NCBI GenBank assembly: GCA_012295275.1
Contig: CM022677.1
Span: forward strand, 8,111,630 to 8,175,629
Source: Chrysomallon squamiferum
Taxonomy: Eukaryota > Mollusca > Gastropoda > Neomphalida > Peltospiridae
Direction: 5' to 3'
DNA length: 64,000 bases
Below the pieces are notes generated by a model. That model saw only the letters and a program-made list of their open reading frames with translations. It had not been told where the DNA came from and did not search any database. Position numbers and translations under genes: made by a program. Positions 12,441-25,112 of this stretch are shown here, piece by piece (positions within the stretch are counted from its first letter, which is position 1; every line of letters begins with the position of its first letter).

Positions 12441-12825
12441 AACAGGAAAGTTAAATATTTTAAAATACTCATAAAATATGATGCTTCTTCTTCTTTTGTT
12501 TTAACATATAGAAATTTACCACAAAATAATCTGGTTTATATGAATGGATCTGTTGTGTTGTGTTTGTGTGTTTGTGTGTGTGTGTGTTGGAGGAGAGAGA
12601 GAGAGAGAGATAGAGAAAACATGAATTAAAATGCAGTGTATGATACAAGATTCTAATGTAAGTGCACATTCATATGTACAAAATGCAACTTCCTACATTA
12701 ATTTAAATTAAACTGCATTCGGTTTAGAATAATGAGAAATACATAAGAAAACAAACTCAAATTCACCTGTTCAATTGTTGTTTTTTTTTTTCTCTTTTCC
12801 AGTGGCAGCAGTACAAACTTTATCC

Positions 12826-12903
12826 TCAGTGCTGGACAGCACCTTCTACTGAAATAACTTCACTAGCAAACATCAGTGCATCAATTAGAGCTGTATGTGT
12901 ATT
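12826..12903 (-). pseudogene. CAMSAP-like N-terminal block (TALIDALMF)
   Basis: After a minus-strand acceptor (TTTGTTCAG) the frame reads NTHTALIDALMFASEVISVE. This corresponds to the AHMAMVDALMMA..VEMISIE stretch of CAMSAP. It joins in phase 0 with the preceding block at 13201-13298. The frame then meets TGA after GAVQH. A GT just before that stop (GAAG, then GTGCTG) could be a donor, so the stop need not be a lesion. The second copy near 30360-30445 is clearly broken. Confidence 0.5.
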
Positions 12904-13200
12904 CTGAACAAAAATAATAATAATAATAAAAATAATAAACTGTTATAAATAAATAACATTTCTGTTATTATTAAAATTTAAATTGTACTGGTACGAGTTA
13001 CTGGATTATTCAGACACAAAGGGGTGTGGGTTATTTTTGATATACTTTGTATAATCATTATAATGATAATGATGATAATGGTAATAATTTAAATGGAAAC
13101 AAATGATTATTATTATGCTATTTTACAATCAGTAAAGAGTTGTTACTATAAAACATATTTTACTTGCTAAGAAATAAAAATAAAGTAAAAATCTCACAAC

Positions 13201-13298
13201 TTGGAACTGTGCAGTCTGCAGTGTCTGTACAGCTGATTCATCCTTCTCCATAACGTAAATTCCCTTTCTAGCCAGCAACTGAACAATACTGCAATGAC
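13201..13298 (-). CDS. CAMSAP-like exon (GIYVME motif)
   Basis: A 98-base minus-strand exon with a good acceptor (TATTTTAG) and donor (CAA, then GTTGTG), phase 1 in and phase 0 out. It reads HCSIVQLLARKGIYVMEKD. The pattern G-H-x-S-x-x-Q-x-L-x-R-K-G-I-Y-V-M-E-x-D is that of the CAMSAP/patronin N-terminal region just before the CH domain. At first sight it looks like an ankyrin repeat, but the next exon (12826-12903) continues the CAMSAP order in phase. No lesion is seen in this exon, but flanking exons are damaged, so the locus may be a pseudogene. Confidence 0.55.
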
Positions 13299-13430
13299 CT
13301 AAAATATTTAACATCAATGGTAAACAAAGTTTTTAGAAACTCCAACATCAACATAATACTTTTTTTTTTTAAATCAATCTACATTTGTCTGATTTTATTT
13401 TGATTATTATCATTATGCAATATTTCTCTA

Positions 13431-13431
13431 T

Positions 13432-13474
<43 letters not shown>

Positions 13475-13495
13475 ACACACACACAGAGAGAGACA
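13431..13495. repeat. (CA)n microsatellite
   Basis: CA dinucleotide run with a short GA tail. Confidence 0.95.
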
Positions 13496-13570
13496 CATAT
13501 ATAAACTAATAAAACACACCCTGCCACTGTTGAGAAGTTTCTGAAAACATTTTAACAGAGACCTGACACA

Positions 13571-13996
13571 TCACTTGACACCAGACTGTTGATTCATATT
13601 ATCAATAGTCTCTTGAATCCCTTCTCTGGAAAATGGCCTAGATTTTTGTGATGCTGAAGTAGGGGACAGGGACCTGGGTGCATTGGTCCCACTCTGTTGT
13701 CTGAGTCAGGTACAGGACTAGCCCAGTCATTCGAATCATCAATATGGCGAGACATCGCTATCATGAATGCTGCCTTCCTGAGTCTCATCTTGTTTTGCTG
13801 CAGCTACAGCCTCTATTTGTTTATCTCTGTTTTCTTCTCTCTCTTCACATCCAGCTTCATTCTCAGAGAAGCAAGCTCAGACGTCACCTGCTGCTCAACT
13901 TCCTGGCTGTTGTCTTTGTCACCATCATGCAGAGCCATCGCTGTCATCTGCCAAGTGATTTTGTTTGGCAGTGTAGCAGATGAAGTCTTTTTACCA
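13571..13996 (-). pseudogene. CAMSAP-like coiled-coil block, frameshifted
   Basis: One minus-strand frame reads KTSSATLPNKITW, then SELASLRMKLDVKREENRDK. The next frame continues NKMRLRKAAFMIAMSR, and a third ends SREGIQETIDNMNQQSGVK before TGA. This follows the CAMSAP coiled coil and its conserved tail (LEEKRRAIE, then RQRLKLGKAAF in the vertebrate protein as I remember it). The pieces lie in different frames with no splice sites between them, so at least two frameshifts have occurred. In CAMSAP this part lies C-terminal to the CH domain, yet here it precedes the N-terminal blocks in minus-strand order. A more deleted copy is at 30610-30975. Confidence 0.6.
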
Positions 13997-14187
13997 GCAT
14001 CAGCTTGTTTTCACAGAACTGCAGACTTCAGTGGTGATCTGCCCTTTCCTTCTTGTTCCTGACTATGCTGAATGTAAACCATTGATATATCCATATTATA
14101 GTATTCCAGCAGCTCTTGCACTCTACAGTGTGGTTCTGGTCAATGATTGTGTAGTTGGATAAGAAATTTATAAAATGTTTCACTCAC

Positions 14188-14245
14188 ATCTGATTTTTCA
14201 AAGAAATATTCTTTAAATAAATCTGGAATATTTTCTCCATATGAC
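14188..14245 (-). CDS. Putative exon SYGENIPDLF, possibly CAMSAP-like
   Basis: A 58-base minus-strand exon with acceptor TTTTCCAG and donor GAT, then GTGAGTG (phase 2 in, phase 0 out). It encodes SYGENIPDLFKEYFFEKSD. This resembles the AYG.(D)NIPEDLRDPFY stretch near the CAMSAP N-terminus, but the block is short and the match may be chance. It does not join in phase with the exon at 15041-15110. Confidence 0.35.
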
Positions 14246-15040
14246 CTGGAAAACATCAAAAATAAACAAATATTAGTAAAGTAAATAAAATGAATAATAA
14301 AAATAAAGATTAAAAAAACAATAATAAAAAATAAAACAATAATAATAATAAGAAGAAGAAGAAGATAAAAAAACAAGGAAGTACAACAAAACAAAACAAA
14401 ATGTAAATAAATTAAAATTGACAATTAAGAAAAAGAAGGGAAACAAAGAACAGTTATCACTGAGGATAACAAATTATGTGTGTATGTGTGTATGTGTGTG
14501 TCTGTGTCTAAGTGTTAAATATTATTATAAGAACTAATTTTTTTAATATTTTACAGTGTCAACATACGAAATAACCTGGTCATATTTTTCTTAAATTTTT
14601 ATTCATCATTACTTATTTTTAATGTTAATATAGAGCTATACAGGTATTTAACTTAAATAATATGAAAGCATTTAGGGCCCCACCCATTATAAACTTTAAT
14701 ATGGTTAAAAAAAAATTAAATATGTTTAATAATGTATAGAGCAAGTCAGCAATTTAACGTAAATCTTCAAAAATATAGAATGGTAATTATATAAGCACAT
14801 ACTAAAAGAGAATTTTATAATAGTCATTATTGCAGTCTTTATATACTTTTCTAGTAAAAAAGATAAAAAACACCTTTTATTAACAATGAACCGATGCTTA
14901 TTTTAATTAATCTTTCTATCTCTTGTTATAAAACAACTTATTTTGTAGATATTAATATTTTACAGTTCATAAAGTTTGTCATTAAATGAGGTATTGTTAG
15001 AAGTTTATTCGAAAGGTATGAATGTGCAGCATCAACTTAC
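14246..15040. other. AT-rich intron-like stretch
   Basis: Contains purine-rich AAT/AAG runs (14280-14400) and a GT patch (14475-14510). No gene is seen. Confidence 0.6.
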
Positions 15041-15110
15041 ATTATCCAAATCTCCTTTATAGACATTCTTTTCATTAGTCCCAATATCCAGACAACACTG
15101 AATGATGGCC
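15041..15110 (-). CDS. Putative exon, unidentified
   Basis: Minus-strand acceptor (ATTATTAG) and donor (AAT, then GTAAGTTG) frame a 70-base exon encoding AIIQCCLDIGTNEKNVYKGD, then LDN. Its incoming phase 2 matches the outgoing phase of the exon at 15721-15779, so the two can be spliced without a break. I cannot name the protein. Confidence 0.45.
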
Positions 15111-15720
15111 CTAATAATAATAATAATTGGTTAAAACACAACATATAAAGCTTATTGAAGTATAGAAAAATAAACGAATTAAGATATATAAAAAGTAATA
15201 ATAGTGATTACATTGAAGTAGAAAAATTATATATAAGCAAAAATGTTTTTTAGATGTTATAGAAAGGTATAGTACTAAATAAAATAAAAAGATAAAAAGA
15301 GTTAATTTCAGTAAGTATATGATTAAAAAAATAATTATAAAAGTGATAACAAAAAAATAATAATAATAAAGTAGATGTTAAATTAATAGAAAAATGTTAA
15401 AAAAAGAAAATAAATAAATAAATAAATAAATAAATCTTTCTACATGTGTGTGTATGTGTGTCCCCCATATATTTATATCTCATGGAAACCTTTATCACAT
15501 GTCTGTAACGTATATGCATTTATAATATTTGTGTACATGTGTATGGATAATAAAAATATATGGATAATATATGGATAATAAAAAGATATGTTTTTTTTTA
15601 AATTCTAAATGTATATAACACTGTATATAGCTATTAACTCCCACAGAGATAATGAGAGAGGAAACTAAATTATTATTATTATTATTATTATTATCATTAT
15701 TATCATCATTACTTGCTTAC

Positions 15721-15779
15721 CAGAAAGGTGGCTTCAAATGCACCTTCTCATGTTTAGTGAATAATTTAACTGAACCTGT
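15721..15779 (-). CDS. Putative exon, unidentified (HEKVHLKPPF)
   Basis: Minus-strand acceptor CATCCACAG and donor GTAAGC frame a 59-base exon encoding TGSVKLFTKHEKVHLKPPF and the first two bases of a Trp codon. HLKPP recalls the EHIKPP motif of CAMSAP, but the downstream partner exon does not continue that protein, so a different gene is equally possible. Its upstream part would lie across the assembly gap. Confidence 0.45.
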
Positions 15780-15848
15780 CTGTGGATGAGACAAAACATA
15801 ATTCAGTGGAATGCAATATTAGTACAGATCTTAACAAATATCATATAT

Positions 15849-15943
15849 CAGAGATGTCATTGCTTTTACAGGTTTGTCTCTGTAGCTATTGTCTCAGAGA
15901 TGTCATTGTTTGTACAGGTTTGTCACTGTAGCTATTGTCTCAG
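15849..15943. repeat. 46-bp tandem repeat truncated by the gap
   Basis: Two units starting CAGAGATGTCATTG lie at 15849 and 15895, and a third begins at 15941, where the N run starts. The period is exactly 46. The assembly very likely failed inside this array. Confidence 0.9.
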
Positions 15944-16143
15944 NNNNNNNNNNNNNNNNNNNNNNNNNNNNNNNNNNNNNNNNNNNNNNNNNNNNNNNNN
16001 NNNNNNNNNNNNNNNNNNNNNNNNNNNNNNNNNNNNNNNNNNNNNNNNNNNNNNNNNNNNNNNNNNNNNNNNNNNNNNNNNNNNNNNNNNNNNNNNNNNN
16101 NNNNNNNNNNNNNNNNNNNNNNNNNNNNNNNNNNNNNNNNNNN
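15944..16143. other. Assembly gap (200 N)
   Basis: Exactly 200 N, so probably a fixed-size placeholder. The true length is unknown. It separates duplication copy A and its flank from copy B. Confidence 0.99.
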
Positions 16144-16597
16144 GAAGGATCAAACTGATTGCGCTGTGTGTCTCGACTCTGCAAAACACAAACTGTCAGA
16201 CGTTTTCTTATTTCCTAAAATGAAAATGCAAACACCTCTTCCAAAAAATATGTAATAAATAAAATAAAAGGTGGAAAAATGAATAATGAATGCCAAAAAT
16301 ATGAATTTTACAGGTATATCAAAAGCCTAAAAATGACTATATTTTTTTAATATCTTCAACAAGAATTTGATAGACGTGTATTTTATTTCAGAAATATTTC
16401 AAACATCCAGCTTAAAAGGAATTATGAATAGAAAATGACTCTTAATATATGCACTGCATTTTCTACAAGAAATGGATGAGCGATTATATTATTTGTATAT
16501 AATTCAGATATCTTACTTAACATGAATTATGAGTACAAAATGGCTGTTAATACGTACACTGCGTTTTCAGTTGAAATGCGAGATGAAAATGATAACG
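16144..16597. other. Short unique stretch after the gap
   Basis: AT-rich, with a weak repeat of the form ATGAATTATGAGTACAAAATG near 16420 and 16520. No gene is seen. Confidence 0.6.
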
Positions 16598-16790
16598 AAT
16601 AAAAAAACTATAATTTCTGTAACGTTAGAAATATTTAGTGATAAAAACATCATTACGTAAGAAGAAACGCTCAATAACACGAGAAGAAACAGGTTTAATT
16701 TTTATTTCTGTAACTTTAAGAATATTTAGTGATAGAAAAATTAACTACGTAAAATATTCAATATTACGAAAAGAAACAGGTTTGATGCTG
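16598..16790. repeat. 80-bp minisatellite, about three units
   Basis: Same unit as at 1-175. The third unit is cut by an insertion-like segment with GCTTATGTTGTTTAATCAT that copy A lacks. Confidence 0.75.
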
Positions 16791-19130
16791 TGCTTATGTT
16801 GTTTAATCATAGAACACGTTAAAACAAAAAAGAAAAAAAACATTAATAAAATGAATTATGAACATCTTAAAGATTAAGACACTTGCATCAGCAAATGGTA
16901 TTCATGCATTTGCAACGAAAAGAATTCAGTATTATATTGTTTCATAAAATATTCAAAAGCGTATAAAAACAAAATAAAAGTTTCTTAAAGATTTTGATAT
17001 GTAAATGAACAGTCCAACAGATTCACAAGAAAAAGAAATATGTGCTTATAGTATTTCAAAGAAAATAAAACCGCACATTAAAATAAAAAGATAAATACAT
17101 AAATGTGTCCTAGAGCACAGAAACAGAGAACGGTGAAAATGATTAAAACAGAGCTGACACTACGTGCTAAACAATGCGAAGTGTGAAGTAAAATAAAATA
17201 AATGTTTTAAACCTGAGTAGACATCAAAGAACACATTCTCCAATGTGCATGACAGAAACAGACACAGTATTCAGCTAGTTCGTAATAAAATAAGACAATA
17301 TATACAGAGATAAAAGAGAAGCAGAAAGGAAAAGAAAAAGAAAGAATCAAAACAGAATAAAAATAGAAATAATTAATAAAAAAGAAAAGAATATAAAATT
17401 AAATTTAAAAAAAAAAATGTTAGTATTTAAATATTACCTAATGTTATAAATGGTAATGAATTAAAGAAACATATTTGAAATTATCATTATTACTACGGCC
17501 ACTACTACTATTGATGATACTACTACTACGACTACTACTAGTACCACTACATCTACTACTATATTGTTATTATAAATATTATTCTACTTCTACTACTACT
17601 ACTATTACCATTATCAACGTCATTATTTTTATTCTTATTGATGCTGTTGCTGCTGTAGTCGCAGTTGTCTTGTTTTTCTTTTTCTTCTTCTTCTTCTTAT
17701 TATTATTATTGCTATTATTATTATTATTACTATTATTATTATTATTACTATTACTATTATTATTATTGTTGTTATTTTATTGTTTAGCTATTGTCGTTGT
17801 TTTTATGGTTATTATTGTTATAGTTATTTTTCTATTTATTATTATATTGTTATTATTGATGTTGTTATAACTTAAATTATATTTATTATTTTTATCATTA
17901 TTACTGTTGTTATTGTTGCTGTTCTTGTTATTATTGTTACTGTTATTTTTGAATTACATCAATTATTTTGTTGGTATCATCATCACTACTATTACTGTTG
18001 TTGGTGTTGTTGTTGTTGTTGTCGCTATTGTTGTCACAAACAGACAGACAGTCTTTGAGAAATACTTTAAAACAATTACTCAGAAAATAATAGTGACTAA
18101 GTAACTCACTAAAGCAGTCAGTGACTTAGTCAAGGTGTGTCTAACATTAACTAGTGACTGCCATGGATGACCGATGAAACGAAGCTTTATTTTTCTTTAC
18201 AGTTTCAGCGTAAACCAAAGATGGATTCAATGGGTTAAACGACAGCAAACTTTGTTAACTTCGTGCATAAATTTACAGACGATCTTCCCAAGTAATAGCG
18301 TCTCTTATTTTAAAAAAAATAAAAAATATTAAAAAATTAAAATTAACAAACTAAAAATGATTGCAAACATCTTCCAATTTTTCTCACCTTTTTCTTTACC
18401 TAGGATCAGGTCCGTCTGCCTTATATCACCAGCCCTTGCAGACCGCAGATCCTTAATGATTCCTAACCATAATAACAATAACGAACTAAAATAGGAAAAT
18501 AATCCCTGTTTGCACTTTCAATAACAACAACAACAACAACAACAACAACAAATAAGAAGAACAACAAGAACAAGAACAAGAACAAAAACAATAATAATAA
18601 CAAACACACAACAAGCAGTCGCCTGTCTCTCTCTCTACTGATGTTTATTATGTGTGTGTGTCTAGTGTGATCCAGTCCAGTGGATCGTATTCGCAAACGA
18701 AGCCCATTTTCTGTTGTTGCAGTTTGTGTCAATCCACTGCCAGTACCTGGAAGATATTGTTACAAACGCGCAATCTTCACCTCCACCCGCGTTATTCGGT
18801 TCCTTCTCAGCCCAGTTCGTGTAATCAAGCTCTTCTCGAGAATGTCGGCTAAACCCACATATTTCCCTTCAAACTGAGTGTCAGTCATTCCAAGCCAGTA
18901 ATGAGTAACGTCTAAAAATAATAATAAAATAAAACAATTGTTTTATTAAACGATAATACTCTTGGTAGCGGTATTAGTACTAGTAGTAGCAGCCTTAGTA
19001 GAAGTAATTCTATTAGTACCAATAGCAGTAGTAGCTGTAGCAATAGTAGAAGCGGCAACGAATATATAGTACGAAAATGTACCTCTTTTTGTTGTTGTTT
19101 TTGGTATGAACATACTCATTATATTATTAT

Positions 19131-19219
<89 letters not shown>

Positions 19220-19396
19220 GGAACTAAGCAGCGACTTCAAAAAGTAAATACTCTTTGTGATAATCTGTAGTAGTAGTGATAGTAGTAGTAATAGTAGCAG
19301 TAGTAACAGTAGTAATACTAGTAGTAGCTGTGGTAGTAGTAATAGTAGTAGTAGTAACAGTAGTAGTAATATTAGTAGTAGTAGTAGTAGTAGCAA

Positions 19397-19427
<31 letters not shown>

Positions 19428-19452
19428 GGTGGTAGTAGTAGTAGTAGTGGTG

Positions 19453-19487
<35 letters not shown>

Positions 19488-20439
19488 CTAAATGATAATC
19501 TGAAATATCATGAAAATAGTTACGGCTGTGATATAGCTCTGTGGTGAGGTCTTTGTTTTCACACAAAGATGAGAAAATCATCAGATACGAGTTCATAGAC
19601 CTGCAGCAATCCTGAATAAAAATAATAATGACAACAATAATAATAATAATAATAGTAATAGTAATTATAATGTGGAAGACACTCAATATTTTTCATGCGC
19701 ATTCTTAAAAGTTGATTCATTATTCATTATTGCAGGTGTATTATACCAGATAATGAAAAATTAGTCTTATTATTTATTTATTTACTTCTTTATTATGCGA
19801 AATAATATGAACTAATATTGTTAATTAAAAAAGAAGACCTGTATTTTTCAGTACATAATATTACCGCTACGCCTCTGTTTACAACATAAAACATGTGACA
19901 TATATCGTGATGGCGGTTCTGAAGTTACTTATTTTCGTAATGCCGTGTAAAATTACTCTTACTTAGCTTTTCAGTGAAACATGTTCTGATGTTAATAAAA
20001 TGAAACATAAAATGGACATTTTGGATTTTACATATAATTCTACTGTTGTTTATAAAAATACACCAACCCGAAACGCCGATATACATTTCTGTTTCACAGT
20101 AAATTCACACCTGCAAAGTTTACTATAATGATACAGTATAAATATAAAAAAGAACAATAATAGTACTATAAAGAAAGCACATTTTAATCTTTATGCGATT
20201 TCTTTTCTTCTCAATGTCCATAAGACTTCAAAAGTTAACATCATCGCTCCAGTCTGGATGTCAATGTATTTTATGACGTAGCTATAGCTTCACACAGACA
20301 AGTAACCTGGAGATATCCACTTTTCAATCCTCTTTATTGACAAACATAACGTGATGTTACATTTTTGTATTAATTTATATTTTTGTTTTCATAAAAATAA
20401 AAAAGTGAAAATGAGCCAGACATTTATTTGAGAAACTCA

Positions 20440-20514
<75 letters not shown>

Positions 20515-23500
20515 AATAAATAAACATGGTATAATAAAACAACATCGTATAATAAAAAAAACATTATGGCTTACATTTATTATAAGTTATTATGTAGGTA
20601 TGAAAATATAAAATGTCACATTTTTCTACAGTTAAAACTAAATCTCTGAACCTGTGAATTGAAAAAACACAACATAATATGCTGCAGGGAAAGAGAGTTA
20701 TGAACCCTTTTTTCAACAGTAGCTGACGAGTTGATACTTGGCTTATATTCTACTGGAATAATTTAGAAACTGAGAAATATAGCGAGTTAGATTTCCAGAT
20801 TAATGTTTTTAATACATACTATTACCGCTACGCCTCTGTTAACAAACATAAAACATGTAACATAAATAGTGATGGCGGTTCTTATTTTCATAACGTCGTG
20901 TAAAATTACACCTACTTAGCTTTTCAGTGAAACGTGTTAATAAAATGTCACATTAATATGGAAGCGTTCTCGACATTTTGGATTTCACATATAATTCTAC
21001 GGTTGTTTATAAAAACACGCTAACCCAATCTACATTTCTGAATGTAAACAGAGTTTTCACAGTAAAATCATACAGTAAAAAATGATCGAATATTGTTTTT
21101 CTTCTGGGGTGTTTTCGTGTTGTTGTTGTTTTTTTGTCTCTTCCGGACAGCAGCAGTAATAGAAGAAAGAATCATTTTTAAATTCCGGGAAGAGAGTTGG
21201 ATATATTTTAGAAATATACTTTTTCTAAGCCGGAGTCAGTGAATTAGTTTTCTGGTGATTAATATTTAACCAGTATATTTTAATAAATGTGGTACTTGCT
21301 AATCCTATACAACGGCGAGTGTTCTGTGAAGAAACGTTTTGGTGAAACTTGTGAAGACAAGTCGGGCTGTGCAGACGTGTAGCTGTCTGGATAACACGTG
21401 TTTCATTAAAAAAATAATCTCTAGACATAATTTTTTGACGCTGGACAGAGTTTGCTTTCTATAAACAAATAAGATTTCAGTTTTATATGAATAAACTGAG
21501 GTTCAGTATATTATTGTAGTTATTGTTGTTTTTACAAAAAAAAAAAAGAAAAATAAATAGATATAATTTTAATTTTAATACCGACAATGCTGCACAATTT
21601 AAATAGTTGATACTGGATATTTAGACATAATATGTAGACGAGAATTGCCAGTTTAATCTGCTATTTTAAAAAGCTTCAGGTGAGGTTTTATTAATAACTG
21701 GAGAAGAAACATTAAGATTTACCTGACAATAAAGACAATATTGTTATGTTTTTTAATAGGATGAATAAATTTCGTCTAGCTTTCTAAAAATATCCTCGTA
21801 TCTCATAAAACACTAGATCAGGAGGACAGGCATGTTTTCTATCTTACAAAGTATAATATTAACTATATAAGATTTCTACGTGAAATTATCAGTATTTTGT
21901 ATGATGCAAACAGAGGAAAACATGATAAAACATCACGTTATTTTTACTCAGTATCAGATTATGGTAAACAAATAAATGGCGCTGGTTTTATGTGTTAATG
22001 TGAATTAAGTTATCTTTTATTCAAATAGAAAACTCCGCTTAACCCTGTAAATTTTAGTTTTAATATCGTTTGCTAAGCAAAAATCAAATTCTGTGATTCA
22101 AGTAAAGTGTTACTTCTCATGTGTTCAGTATTAACAGTTATATATTTCTGAATTTACAAGTCGAGCGCTGAATGCCACTATAAAATAAAAGGTCAGATCC
22201 AGATTAAAGTGATATTTGATTAACAACAGAACAGATTTCACTAAAAAAAGCTCTCTGTGGTGCTGAAAACTCAGCTTTTACTGTATAAGAATCCATTCAT
22301 TTCTGTTGATAAGTTGATAATAAATGATGTTTATGTTGTCAACATGAGCGAAGTTTTCACATGTAATTTGAAATGGAACATTTACTTTATTAATATCATG
22401 AAGATTATTCTTGAAAAGCCGATACTATTTCTTTAGCTGTATCCAAGATTATACTGACAGTTATATGAAATTATCAACATTTGTTACGATGCAAAACAGA
22501 GGTGAACTTAATAAAATATCACTGTAAACGGTAGTACATTTACTAAGATAAAATTTGTTTTAGACAGACAGAAAAAGATATGATCAGTGTGGTTTTCTGT
22601 TATTTATTACTGTGATAATTACAAGTCCCGCGAAATAGCTAGAACTACAGAGATGTTGTGAGAGTAATATTGTACATTTTAAAGAAAGATGACATTGCAG
22701 GAAACTGTGAGACTAATGTATTCTGAAGTAAAGTTAGTAATAAATATATATCACTATCTCACTGATTAACATTGCATAACGCACTACAAATAAAGAAAAT
22801 AACACGTTATTTTTTAATCAGTCTCAATTTTATTCGTAGGATTAAGAAAAGAAAATATATATTTATATAAAAAATAAACAATAAAAGAAAAGAAAGAAAA
22901 AGAAGTAATATAAAAAAGAAAGATCAAGCTTATCAAGGAGCGCAGTTTATAAGTGAAAAATGTAGAATCAAAAAAAGTAATATGAGATTTTATATTCATG
23001 TCAAAATCTTGACCTTTTCCTGTGTTTTTAATTTTAAAAATTTTTAAAAAAAAATTCCATTCAACATTGTCTTCGCGTCAGAAACTTGTTTTACATGGTA
23101 GACTGTAAAACTAATGACGTAATGGAGACCTCGCGTGACACTTTTCAAATACGTTTTACTCCATTTTTATTATTGAATGGTAAATGAAAATTTTAAATAA
23201 GAAATATTCAACTTGTTGAGAATATTATATAAAACCAAAGCAGATATCATAAAAAGAAACTGAAACACAATTTTACAATCAACATTGCAAAAGTAATTTA
23301 AAATGATTAATTTTAAAACAAATACACAACACTGAAACAATAAGTTAGATAGGAGATACACTGAAAGCATATAAACTATTAGGGAGATGCACAAAGATAA
23401 AGATAGAACAATAATAATAATAACTAGTTTGGACTGTTCATAGAAGCAGGCGGCGACAGAACAAAATTGTTAAATCTGTGTAGAATTTATGGATTGACAG

Positions 23501-24965
23501 AGAAATACATGAACAGATGTGGATATATGTATTTTGCTGCTAGAAAAAGAAAATGTAAAATATATATGTATACACACACAAGTTGTGTATGTGTGTACTG
23601 AAGGAAATTATAATTTTTGTATGTGTTATCTGAGGCATGGGTATGTAGGAGAAATCGATGCAGACATAGATACAGAGAGAAAGACAGACAGATGTGAATG
23701 TGAAAGGATGAGTTGTTACGTACATGTTATCTGTGAGAAAGAGTTAAAGTGTTTGTTGTCAGGGAACTGCTGCATGTGAAAGACAGTGTCCTTGTTTATG
23801 TATAAATAAATACAAGTCCCAAGTGTTTTGATTGTTGTTTTCTTTTTAAAAAATGTAGTTAGATATAAAAATATAATTATTAATTGGATTATTTTAATGA
23901 TTTATTCTTATATTATTGTCTTGATTTTGAATTGTTGTTATTAATATTAAAAAAGCAGAAATAATGAGGCTAAAACAATAATTTTAGCTCGATTAAAACT
24001 AATAAAAACAGATTTCCAGTAATTTTTATTTTAAAGAAAATGAAAATGAAACGATGTATGTATATAGTAATAACAATAATAATAATATTAAACTTAAAAA
24101 ATGTATAATTAATTTGCTTCATTATGGCTTCATTATGACAGTCAATGACATCAAATAAAATTCATTGTTTTTATTCAAGGGGCAAATCGAAAAAGAAAAG
24201 TGTTTTAAGTGAAATAGGAATTTTACAGTAATTAATTAAGTAATAATAATAACTCAAATAAACCAACAAATAATGGAAAATGGTTGTTTAGAAACTGTTG
24301 AATTTAATTGCTAGGATTTTTTTTTATATACAATTAGCTGAATTCATCTAAAAGTAGTAAATTGAATTTAGCTCAGTCTTTTTCTATTAATGGTCTAAGG
24401 GAAATAACTCTATTTAACGGGTTTGTAAATAAAGAAAGAGAGAGAGAGAAAGAGAGATATAGTGAGAGAGATGTACAGAATGCCATTTTTGTTGATTAGT
24501 GTTCATTCTAGTGCTTTGATTGTTTGTTTTTGTAAAATCGAACAAGATGCGTATATAAAAAATAATGATTAAATCAGATTATCTTTTGCTGGTTGACAAC
24601 AAATAACGAAGATATTGATCAGTATATAAATAATAAAAACAGAAAAAGACTAGTCTTTATTTATTTATTTTTGTTTTAAACTATTTGAATGTGCCTTAAC
24701 ATTTTTAATGTTAACAAATTGAAAAATGTTCAGCATGATTTTCCATTTTGATTATTGTTTTTAGATAAGATGAAATGGGTTTGTGTTTGTAGATGTCAGG
24801 AATTAAAACAGTTAAGAACAAATAATGTTATATTTTATTGTTATTTTATATCTTTTATTATTTATTTATGAATTTATTTATTTAATTTCATTTTTCCACC
24901 AGAGTTTTATTATTATTAAATTATGATTTTCTATTTTTAAAGATTCCTTATTGAAATAATTCTTT

Positions 24966-25112
24966 CTAAAGTGTTGAGCTTTCTCTGGACAGGGAAGGCT
25001 GTGATGTAAAAGCATTCTGTGATCTATCTAGTGAACCTTTTCTGAAAATGGGTCTTACAGCATTTTCAACTGAAGTGCTGGCTGAGGCAGCTTGAATCTG
25101 TTGCCTAGGATC
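24966..25112 (-). CDS. Terminal exon with stop, copy B (long form)
   Basis: A 147-base minus-strand exon: acceptor TTGTAG, 48 codons, stop TAG. It starts DPRQQIQAASAS and ends SLSRESSTL, with an extra 17 residues (including RKGSLDRSQNAFTS) compared with copy A. It is Ser-rich and polar, as expected of a disordered C-terminal tail. Its incoming phase 0 fits the small exon at 27868-27915 upstream on the same strand. The protein is not recognised. Confidence 0.55.
   Translation of the reverse strand, partial: DPRQQIQAASASTSVENAVRPIFRKGSLDRSQNAFTSQPSLSRESSTL

Noticed and set aside
13201-13298. Ankyrin-repeat exon
   Set aside because: GHCSIVQLLARKG looks like ankyrin at first, but the next in-phase exon and the nearby CH block fit CAMSAP order better.
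15786-16255. Reading frames running through the N block
   Set aside because: They are artefacts of treating N as open sequence.
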